Below the pieces are notes generated by a model. The model did no database searches and was not told the origin of the DNA. It saw nothing but the letters and a program-made list of their open reading frames with translations. Of a stretch of 9,329 nt of DNA, positions 1 to 6,123 are shown one piece after another. The position numbers and the translations under genes were made by a program. Numbering within the stretch: the stretch's first letter is position 1; every line of letters starts with the position of its first letter. The DNA comes from Bacilli bacterium (lineage in GTDB: Bacteria > Bacillota_I > Bacilli_A > RF39 > UBA660). The DNA lies in NCBI GenBank assembly GCA_900766325.1, contig CAAFVA010000026.1:1-9329 (forward strand), given 5' to 3'.

Positions 1-192
1 GATATAGGACAAACACTCAATTATATGAAAGTAATAGATAAAACGTTAAAAGAACCTTATCATAATAAAACGATAGGAATAGTAATATCAAGAAAGAACA
101 ATAAACTAATATTAGAATACGTAAGTGATTTAGATATTTTTATTACTACTTATAAGTTAAATAAAGTAAAAGAAAAAGTTAATCAAAATTAA
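1..192 (+). CDS. C-terminal fragment of a DUF1016/YhcG-like PD-(D/E)XK nuclease (partial)
   Basis: An open frame runs from the first base to a TAA at 190-192, giving 63 residues with no start in the window. The segment beginning DIGQTLNYMKVIDKTLKEPY, followed by an IGIVIS strand, a KNNKLILEY strand and a Lys-rich end, resembles from memory the end of DUF1016 (YhcG) proteins. There a conserved GQ...Y helix is followed by TIGLLL and NKxxxEYAL strands of the nuclease fold. Such genes often sit beside type I restriction-modification genes, but the catalytic D and ExK residues would lie upstream and cannot be checked. The gene closes with a terminator 10 bases after its stop, so it belongs to a transcript separate from parE. 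The frame is secure; the family assignment rests on the tail only. Confidence 0.6.
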   Translation, partial: DIGQTLNYMKVIDKTLKEPYHNKTIGIVISRKNNKLILEYVSDLDIFITTYKLNKVKEKVNQN

Positions 193-201
193 ATGAATGA
201 C

Positions 202-230
202 AAAAAGTGTAAAGAATTTTGCACTTTTTT
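202..230 (+). terminator. Rho-independent terminator of the upstream nuclease-like gene
   Basis: A 12-bp stem (202-213 with 218-229, one T·G wobble) closes a GAAT loop. The A-run of the 5' arm pairs with the T-run, so the T-tract forms part of the stem. It lies 10 bases after the stop at 192 and just before the parE promoter, whose proposed -35 box falls in the 3' arm. Confidence 0.75.
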
Positions 231-248
231 AAATTCTTATGTTATAAT
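219..248 (+). promoter_or_regulatory. Probable sigma-A-type promoter of parE-parC
   Basis: There is a perfect TATAAT at 243-248. The best -35 at the right distance is TTGCAC (219-224), 18 bases upstream; it matches the TTG half only, so it is weak. Transcription would start near 255, giving a leader of about 30 bases. The -35 lies inside the preceding terminator stem. Confidence 0.6.
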
Positions 249-284
249 GCTTTTAGGTTTAAGATGATAGGAGATGATTTTGTT

Positions 285-2198
285 ATGGCTGCTAAGTATG
301 ATGAATCATCAATTAAAATATTAGAGGGTTTAGAGGCAGTAAGAAAAAGACCAGGTATGTACATTGGTTCAACTGATAAAAGAGGTTTACATCACCTTGT
401 TTGGGAGATCGTTGATAATGGTATTGACGAGGTGATAAACGGGTATGGTAATTATTTAAAAGTTATTATTCATAAAGATGGATCAGTATCAGTTACTGAT
501 GAGGGGCGTGGTGTTCCGGTTGGAATGCACTCGTCTGGCAAATCAACGCCTGAGGTTATTTATACGGTACTTCATGCCGGTGGAAAATTCCAAGAAGGTG
601 GCTATAAAGTATCAGGCGGACTTCATGGTGTAGGTGCAAGCGTTGTTAACGCGCTTTCTAAATGGATGCGGGTAACTATTGCCCGTGACGGTGGTAAATA
701 CGAAATCAGTTTTAAAGACGGTGGACATTTGGATGAGGCTTTAAAAAAAGTAGGAAACACAAGTAAAACTGGTACCACGGTAAGATTTATGCCTGATGAT
801 AGTATTTTTTCATCTACTACTTTTTCATTTACGACGATATGTGAAAGAATGCAGGAATCTGCCTTTTTAATAAAGGGTCTTACGATTGACGTTATTGATG
901 AAGAAGACGAAAAAGAAGCGCATTATCATTATGAGAAAGGACTAGAAGAGTTTGTTTCATATTTAAACGAAGGTAAAAAAACACTTAATAACGTTGTTGG
1001 TTTTGAAGCGGTTAAAAACAAGATAGAGGTATCTTTTGCCCTGCAGTACACGGAAAGTTATAACGAAAACGTAGTATCTTTTGTTAATAACGTAAAAACC
1101 TCAGACGGAGGAAGTCATGAGGTAGGATTTAAAAGTGCCTTAACAAAGGTATTTAATGATTATGCTAAAAATAATGGCTATTTAAAAGCAAAGGATAAAA
1201 ACTTTGAAGGAACGGACGTAAGAGAAGGGTTAACCGCGATACTTTCCCTAAAGATTCCTGAAGACTTACTGCAATTTGAAGGACAAACTAAGGGTAAGCT
1301 TGGAACGCCTCTTGCAAAAACCGTAACGGAAGCAATAGTATATGAGAAAATGCAGTTTTTCTTAGAGGAAAATAAAACGGTTGCAACTGACATCATAAAT
1401 AAAGCTTTAAAAGGTAAGGCCGCAAGAGAAGCCGCAAGAAAAGCAAGGGAAGAAGCAAGAAAAGGAAAAAATAAAAACAGTAAAGAAAAAAACATAAGCG
1501 ATAAGCTTGCTCCTGCAACTAAGAAAAACAATAAGAAAAACGAACTTTTCATAGTAGAGGGTGACTCTGCAGGAGGTAGTGCAAAAACTGGTCGTGATAG
1601 AGAGTATCAAGCAATACTACCACTTAGAGGTAAGGTTTTAAACACCGAAAGAGCAAGTGTTGATGAGGCTTATAAAAACGCTGAAATAAACACGCTTATC
1701 TACACGATAGGAGCAGGCGTTGGACCAGATTTTCATTTAGAAGATTGTAATTATGATAAGATTATCATCATGACGGATGCTGATGATGATGGATGTCACA
1801 TACAGGTTTTACTTGTTACTTTCTTTTATCGTTACATGAGGCCTTTAATAGAAGCTGGTAAGGTTTACATTGCAAACCCACCGCTTTATAAAATAACGTT
1901 TTCTAAAAAAGAAGAGGTATATGCATACTCGGATGAAGAATTAAAGAAAGTAACGCAAGGAAGGAAAGTAGAAGATCTACAAAGATATAAAGGTCTTGGT
2001 GAGATGGACGCGGCCCAGTTATGGGAAACCACCATGGATCCACAAAAAAGAAGTTTATTTAAAGTTAAAATAACGGATGTTGCTCTAGCGGAAAAAAGAG
2101 TATCAATTTTAATGGGTGATAACGTAGAGCCTAGAAAAGAGTGGATTGAAGAAAACGTTGATTTTTCACTTGAAGATAATTATGAGATGTTAAGATAA
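285..2198 (+). CDS. parE: DNA topoisomerase IV subunit B (ParE)
   Basis: This is the ATPase/TOPRIM subunit of topoisomerase IV, which with ParC decatenates daughter chromosomes and relaxes supercoils. The start at 285 gives 637 residues, a normal length. AGGAGAT (269-275) lies 9 bases upstream, and MAAKYDESSIKILEGLEAVR matches the family N-terminus. The frame is open back to 219, but no ribosome site supports that. GHKL ATPase: EIVDN (41-45, catalytic Glu41, Mg-binding Asn45), DEGRGVPV (72-79), GGLHGVG (111-117) and the transducer QTK loop (334-336). TOPRIM: EGDSAGG (425-431), DADDD (498-502) and QRYKGLGEM (566-574). A Lys-rich linker (about 378-420) precedes TOPRIM. The EKRVSILMGD and EWIEENVDFSLED end, plus an adjacent parC, points to ParE rather than GyrB. 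Small oddities: SAKTGRDR and DADDDGCH, where relatives usually have SAKQ/LGRDR and DADTDGAH. Confidence 0.96.
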   Translation: MAAKYDESSIKILEGLEAVRKRPGMYIGSTDKRGLHHLVWEIVDNGIDEVINGYGNYLKVIIHKDGSVSVTDEGRGVPVGMHSSGKSTPEVIYTVLHAGGKFQEGGYKVSGGLHGVGASVVNALSKWMRVTIARDGGKYEISFKDGGHLDEALKKVGNTSKTGTTVRFMPDDSIFSSTTFSFTTICERMQESAFLIKGLTIDVIDEEDEKEAHYHYEKGLEEFVSYLNEGKKTLNNVVGFEAVKNKIEVSFALQYTESYNENVVSFVNNVKTSDGGSHEVGFKSALTKVFNDYAKNNGYLKAKDKNFEGTDVREGLTAILSLKIPEDLLQFEGQTKGKLGTPLAKTVTEAIVYEKMQFFLEENKTVATDIINKALKGKAAREAARKAREEARKGKNKNSKEKNISDKLAPATKKNNKKNELFIVEGDSAGGSAKTGRDREYQAILPLRGKVLNTERASVDEAYKNAEINTLIYTIGAGVGPDFHLEDCNYDKIIIMTDADDDGCHIQVLLVTFFYRYMRPLIEAGKVYIANPPLYKITFSKKEEVYAYSDEELKKVTQGRKVEDLQRYKGLGEMDAAQLWETTMDPQKRSLFKVKITDVALAEKRVSILMGDNVEPRKEWIEENVDFSLEDNYEMLR

Positions 2199-2210
2199 GG
2201 AGGTGTTATC

Positions 2211-4769
2211 ATGAAAGACGTATTACAAAGAATAGAAGAGTATTCTCTTGAAGAGATAATGGGTGAACGTTTTGGAAGATATTGTAAGACCATTATCCTA
2301 GACCGTGCGCTACCGGACGTTAGGGACGGACTTAAACCAGTTCAAAGAAGAATCCTTTATGGTATGTATAAATCTGGTAACACCTACGATAAAAAATACC
2401 GTAAAAGTGCAAAAGCAGTAGGTGAGATAATGGGTAATTACCATCCTCATGGTGATTCATCTATTTATGATGCAATGGTAAGAATGAGCCAGGACTGGAA
2501 AATGATGACTCCTTATATTGACATGCATGGTAATAACGGTTCAATGGATGGTGATGGCGCGGCTGCAATGCGTTACACCGAGGCAAGATTATCTAAAATA
2601 AGTAACGTTTTACTAGATGACATTTCAAAAGATACCGTTTTGATGGCACCTAACTATGATGATACTTTAAAAGAACCTACCGTGCTTCCAGCAGCTTTTC
2701 CAAATTTATTAGTTAATGGATCAACAGGAATATCAGCAGGATACGCAACAAACATACCAACCCATAACTTATCTGAGGTAATTGATGCAACGATCAAAAG
2801 AATAGATTCACCTAACTCAAGGTTAGAGACGATTATGGAGGTTTTACCAGGTCCTGATTTTCCAACGGGAGCAGTAATAGAGGGAAAAGAAGAAATTAAA
2901 AAAGCATACGAAACTGGAAAAGGTAAAATAGTTGTAAAATGTAAGTATGATGTTGTAAAAGAAAAAGGAAAAACAAATATCGTAATTACCGAAATACCTT
3001 ACGAGGTTAATAAGGCAAACCTTGTTAAAAAGATGAATGATATTAGAATAGATAAAAAAATAGATGGTATTTTAGAAGTAAGGGATGAAACATCTCGCGG
3101 TGAGTTAAGAATCGTTATAGAACTTAAAAAAGATGCAAACGTAGATTTAATTATTAACTACTTACTTAAAAACACTGAAATGCAAATATCATATAGTCTT
3201 AACATGATTGCAATCGTTCAAAGAAGACCAAGACAAGTAGGTTTGCTTTCTATTTTGGATGCTTTTATTTCACATCGTAAGGAAGTAGTAACAAGAAGGA
3301 CTAAGTTTGATTTAGACCATGCAAAAGAAAGGTATCACATATTAGAAGGTTTAATAAAAGCAATTAGTATTTTAGATGATGTAATAAAAGTAATTAGAGC
3401 ATCTAAAAATAAAGCTGATGCAATAATTAATTTACAAAAAGAATTTTCGTTTACCGAAAAGCAAGCAACAGCAATCGTTATGTTACAATTATACCGCTTA
3501 ACAAATACGGATATAACGGACGTTGAAAATGAAATGAAGAATTTAAGTGATAAAATAAAAGAGTATGAGCTTATTTTATCAGATGAAGAAGAACTTAAAA
3601 AGGTAATTAAAGATGAGTTAAGAAAGATAAAAAAAGAGTTTGGAGCGCCTAGAAAGACGGTTATTAAAGATGAAATAACCGAAATAAAAATAGATTTAAA
3701 ACAAATGATTCCAAAAGAAGACGTAATAGTTGTTGTAACTAAGGAAGGATACGTAAAACGTGTTTCTAAAAAGTCTTATAAAGCTGCTGAAAATGATGAG
3801 ACGCAAGTTAAAGAAAACGACTACGTAATAGGATTATTTGAGCAAAACACGCTTGATACTTTAATATTATTTACTAATAAAGGAAACTATTTATACATAC
3901 CGGTACACGAGCTTCCTGAATTAAAATGGAAAGATCTTGGAAAACACGTAAGTAACATAGTTCCTATAATGCAAGATGAAGAAGTTATAAAAGCATTACC
4001 AGTTAAAGAGTTTAATGATAAAGAAATAATTATCTTTACTAAATTAGGTATGGTAAAAAAATCTATACTCTCTGATTTTAGAGTACAACGTTATTCAAAA
4101 CCAATTACTTGTGTTAAATTAAAAGATAATGATGAGGTTATAGCAGTTGATACTAATTCGTTTAGTGAGGTATTTATCGCAAGTAAAAAAGGTTATGGAC
4201 TATGGTATGAAAAAGATGAAATTCCAGCATCCGGTCTTAAAGCATCAGGAGTTAAAGCAATTAACCTAAAAGATGATTTAGTTGTTAGTGCTGAAACCTT
4301 TAAAGAGGATTGTGATTATGTTACCGTAATAACTAAGAAAGGTCTTGCAAAAAGAGTAAAACTTTCTGAGTTTGAAAGAACTTCTCGTGCAAAAAGAGGA
4401 CTACTGCTTTTAAGAGAGGTAAAAAGTAATCCACAGGAAATAATAAAAGTTTACGTAATAGATGCAAAACATAACATCATTATAAAAACAAATAAAGATG
4501 AAAAAGAACTTAAACTAACTGAAATACCAATAATGGATAGATATTCTATCGGTAGTACCATTGTAAAAGCAAACGTAGAAGATGTTTATGAAAAGGTAAA
4601 ACTAACCAAAGAAGAAATAAAAGAAGAACACTTTGATGATGCTAAAAAAGATGAAGAAATAGATAAAAAACCGGTGGAAAAATACGTTAAACCAAAAAAA
4701 GAAGTATCACTAAAAGAAATAGATGATAAGTTTATGACCATTGATGATTTTCTAGATAATTTTGATTAA
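2211..4769 (+). CDS. parC: DNA topoisomerase IV subunit A (ParC)
   Basis: This is the DNA cleavage-religation subunit of topoisomerase IV. It starts 12 bases after parE, with a near-ideal ribosome site AAGGAGGTG (2197-2205) overlapping the parE stop, so the two are co-transcribed. It has 852 residues. The breakage-reunion domain (about 1-485) has RRILYGM (47-53), HPHGDSSIYDAMVRMSQ (78-94) and catalytic Tyr122 in AAMRYTE. The QRRPRQVGLL segment (337-346) opens the helical tower and coiled-coil part. The quinolone-region residues are Ser83 and Asp87 (E. coli GyrA numbering), the sensitive-type residues. The C-terminal domain (about 500-790) shows six beta-pinwheel blade repeats with T-K-x-G cores near 504, 551, 606, 655, 704 and 755. 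I see no GyrA box (QRRGGKG), which supports ParC over GyrA, as does RTSRAKRGLLLLRE (723-736). A charged tail (793-852) ends MTIDDFLDNFD. Confidence 0.96.
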   Translation: MKDVLQRIEEYSLEEIMGERFGRYCKTIILDRALPDVRDGLKPVQRRILYGMYKSGNTYDKKYRKSAKAVGEIMGNYHPHGDSSIYDAMVRMSQDWKMMTPYIDMHGNNGSMDGDGAAAMRYTEARLSKISNVLLDDISKDTVLMAPNYDDTLKEPTVLPAAFPNLLVNGSTGISAGYATNIPTHNLSEVIDATIKRIDSPNSRLETIMEVLPGPDFPTGAVIEGKEEIKKAYETGKGKIVVKCKYDVVKEKGKTNIVITEIPYEVNKANLVKKMNDIRIDKKIDGILEVRDETSRGELRIVIELKKDANVDLIINYLLKNTEMQISYSLNMIAIVQRRPRQVGLLSILDAFISHRKEVVTRRTKFDLDHAKERYHILEGLIKAISILDDVIKVIRASKNKADAIINLQKEFSFTEKQATAIVMLQLYRLTNTDITDVENEMKNLSDKIKEYELILSDEEELKKVIKDELRKIKKEFGAPRKTVIKDEITEIKIDLKQMIPKEDVIVVVTKEGYVKRVSKKSYKAAENDETQVKENDYVIGLFEQNTLDTLILFTNKGNYLYIPVHELPELKWKDLGKHVSNIVPIMQDEEVIKALPVKEFNDKEIIIFTKLGMVKKSILSDFRVQRYSKPITCVKLKDNDEVIAVDTNSFSEVFIASKKGYGLWYEKDEIPASGLKASGVKAINLKDDLVVSAETFKEDCDYVTVITKKGLAKRVKLSEFERTSRAKRGLLLLREVKSNPQEIIKVYVIDAKHNIIIKTNKDEKELKLTEIPIMDRYSIGSTIVKANVEDVYEKVKLTKEEIKEEHFDDAKKDEEIDKKPVEKYVKPKKEVSLKEIDDKFMTIDDFLDNFD

Positions 4770-4797
4770 GCAAGGAGTAATTTCTTGCTTTTTATTT
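4768..4797 (+). terminator. Rho-independent terminator of parE-parC
   Basis: A 7-bp stem AAGCAAG/CTTGCTT (4768-4774 with 4784-4790) has a 9-base loop followed by TTTATTT. The 5' arm begins within the parC stop codon (4767-4769). The 3' arm contributes TTGCTT, the proposed -35 of the next gene. Confidence 0.8.
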
Positions 4798-4813
4798 GCA
4801 TACAATTTATAAT
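4785..4813 (+). promoter_or_regulatory. Probable promoter of the 280-residue unknown gene
   Basis: TTGCTT (4785-4790), 17 bases, then a perfect TATAAT (4808-4813). Spacing is ideal but the -35 matches only its TTG half. Transcription would start near 4820, leaving a leader of about 15 bases carrying the GGAGGG ribosome site. Confidence 0.6.
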
Positions 4814-4834
4814 AATAGTCTATACGGAGGGATT

Positions 4835-5677
4835 ATGAAAAAAAATAGTGTTATTTTAAAAATGTTACATGATTTTTTATCTTTATTTAACCTCAGCATA
4901 TCTAAAGTTGATAAAGAATATTTAAGCTATACTTTATGCTCTGGTCAAGCAGTTACCATATATGATAACGATTTAAACCCACTGGGAAGAGCGTTTGTAA
5001 GAAATGATGAAGTAATTGTCCAAGCAATGTTTAAAGATTATTTTATAAGTGCGGTAGGAAAACAGCATGAAAATAATAAATATTGTTATGAATATGTTAT
5101 TAAAGGATTTAGTGCGGAAAAAGAGTATAAAGGAGAATACGTAATTAAAAGGGATGATAAGAAAGATGGACTGTTAATTCAAAATTCCATACTATTATTT
5201 GAAGATGAACAGTTTGTTGCAAAATGTTGTTTTGATACTTTAAGAAATACTTTTGAAATGTATAATTCTAAGCTTAAAAATGGTGTAAAATATCGAAATA
5301 ATGAGTTTTATCATAAAAATAGAAGATTTATAACCAAAATTGATAATCATAAGGGAGAGTTTATTTATGATGTTATAACTCCTTTAAATACAAAAAATAT
5401 TTATGGATATTCATATATATCAAATGACAATAATGATTATACTAATTATGAGATTGAGTTTAGAAGGATTTTAGAAGAAATAGATGGTACGTATTTTGAA
5501 TTTTTAAGAACTCAAAAAGAGTTATTTAATTTTTTTCAAGAAAATTTGTTTGAAAATTTAGCATGTAGTACCATTAAAAACTTTAATAGAAAACAATTAA
5601 GCGCCATGTTAGACATTGATTCTGAAAAGCTTTCTTGTGCTTACAAAAAGAAAATGGGTAATTGTAACAAAAAATAA
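4835..5677 (+). CDS. Unrecognised cytoplasmic protein, 280 residues
   Basis: I do not recognise this family. The start chosen is ATG 4835, with GGAGGG (4826-4831) directly upstream; the frame is open from a TTG at 4796, but that lies in the promoter region and lacks a ribosome site. The product (MKKNSVILKM start) has no signal peptide and no membrane segment. Residues about 38-195 look beta-rich, with many aromatic residues and short alternating strands (for example AVTIYDNDLNPLGRAFV and EYVIKRDD). Residues about 203-270 look helical (YEIEFRRILEEIDGTYFEFL, then QKELFNFFQENLFENLA). There are seven cysteines (35, 84, 131, 132, 244, 268, 277) without an obvious CxxC metal site. It has its own promoter and terminator, so it is a single-gene unit, and codon use matches its neighbours. 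It is probably a real, lineage-restricted gene of unknown role. Confidence 0.8.
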   Translation: MKKNSVILKMLHDFLSLFNLSISKVDKEYLSYTLCSGQAVTIYDNDLNPLGRAFVRNDEVIVQAMFKDYFISAVGKQHENNKYCYEYVIKGFSAEKEYKGEYVIKRDDKKDGLLIQNSILLFEDEQFVAKCCFDTLRNTFEMYNSKLKNGVKYRNNEFYHKNRRFITKIDNHKGEFIYDVITPLNTKNIYGYSYISNDNNDYTNYEIEFRRILEEIDGTYFEFLRTQKELFNFFQENLFENLACSTIKNFNRKQLSAMLDIDSEKLSCAYKKKMGNCNKK

Positions 5678-5679
5678 AG

Positions 5680-5708
5680 ATCACCATAAAATATTGTGGT
5701 GGTTTTTT
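5680..5708 (+). terminator. Rho-independent terminator after the 280-residue gene
   Basis: The stem 5682-5689 with 5694-5701 (CACCATAA/TTGTGGTG, one T·G wobble) is extendable by two pairs, with loop AATA, then six T residues (5703-5708). It begins 2 bases after the stop codon. Its last T residues form the first bases of the TTG start of the next frame. Confidence 0.8.
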
Positions 5709-6051
5709 GAATGTTATTTTAAATATTATTAACATTAATAAATTATTAAGTGATTATTTTAATGATGACGTATATGATATGTTTTTAAATAAATATTGTT
5801 TAGAATATTATGAAATATTAAAATTATTATATCCTAATTGTCAAATGGTCTTAGAAAAAGGTCGTGATCATTGCGCTTGTTTGATAGACGGTAACGTTTA
5901 TGATGTTACTGGTTTTTGTGATAAAAATAACTTTTATATTGCAAGTGAAAATGATTTGAATTTTGTTTATAGTTTTTATAATAAGTTTGACGATGAATTA
6001 AAAATAAAACTAATAAAGTATTTAATCGGTACGAAGAGTATAAGTTTTTAA
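5707..6051 (+). CDS. Small unrecognised protein, up to 114 residues; start uncertain
   Basis: I do not recognise this gene. The longest frame starts at TTG 5707, inside the T-tract of the preceding terminator; GGTGG (5698-5702) in the hairpin's 3' arm could serve as a ribosome site. The first in-frame ATG is 5779 (residue 25), with no good ribosome site. A possible promoter is TTGTAA (5662-5667) with TAAAAT (5687-5692), but the spacing of 19 is poor. The protein has helical ends around a central strand region, GRDHCACLIDGNVYDVTG (52-69). A His (55) plus a YDxTG strand (Asp66) vaguely recalls the His and Asp of transglutaminase/papain-like folds with an upstream Cys (31 or 45), but this is speculative. 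No signal peptide or membrane segment is visible. Codon use resembles its neighbours, so it is probably real. Confidence 0.6.
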   Translation: MNVILNIININKLLSDYFNDDVYDMFLNKYCLEYYEILKLLYPNCQMVLEKGRDHCACLIDGNVYDVTGFCDKNNFYIASENDLNFVYSFYNKFDDELKIKLIKYLIGTKSISF

Positions 6052-6053
6052 GT

Positions 6054-6114
6054 TCTCATATTTATAAAAATGTTTACACCGAAACGTAATCATGCTATTA
6101 TTAAAATATGAGGA
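6054..6114. repeat. Inverted repeat flanking the surface-protein promoter
   Basis: CTCATATTT (6055-6063) and AAATATGAG (6104-6112) are perfect 9-base inverted copies, 40 bases apart, extendable outward to 11 pairs with one T·G. The promoter lies between the arms, and the right arm overlaps the ribosome site AGGAG (6111-6115). In a read-through transcript the arms could pair and mask that site. A transcript from the local promoter would lack the left arm. Confidence 0.5.
6073..6101 (+). promoter_or_regulatory. Strong extended -10 promoter of the surface-protein gene
   Basis: TTTACA (6073-6078, five of six consensus bases), a 17-base spacer and TATTAT (6096-6101) preceded by TGC (6093-6095), an extended -10. 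This is the best -35/-10 match in the window. Transcription would start near 6108, just upstream of the ribosome site, so the leader is very short. Confidence 0.75.
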
Positions 6115-6123
6115 GTAAGTAAA

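Noticed and set aside
219..284. N-terminal extension of ParE to a start at 219
   Set aside because: It would begin inside the terminator and cover the -10 box. The ATG at 285 has a good ribosome site and matches the family N-terminus.
1178..1610. Reverse-strand open frames opposite parE
   Set aside because: They are shadows of the Lys/Ala-rich linker of parE. They encode Phe/Leu/Ser-rich stretches and lack ribosome sites.
285..4769. The pair being gyrB-gyrA
   Set aside because: No GyrA box is visible in the C-terminal domain, the ParE-type ending (KRVSILMGD, EWIEENVDFSLED) is present, and parE-parC adjacency fits Gram-positive topoisomerase IV.
4796..4834. Upstream TTG start for the 280-residue protein
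   Set aside because: It lies upstream of and across the -10 box, so it would not be on the message from that promoter. ATG 4835 has GGAGGG directly before it.
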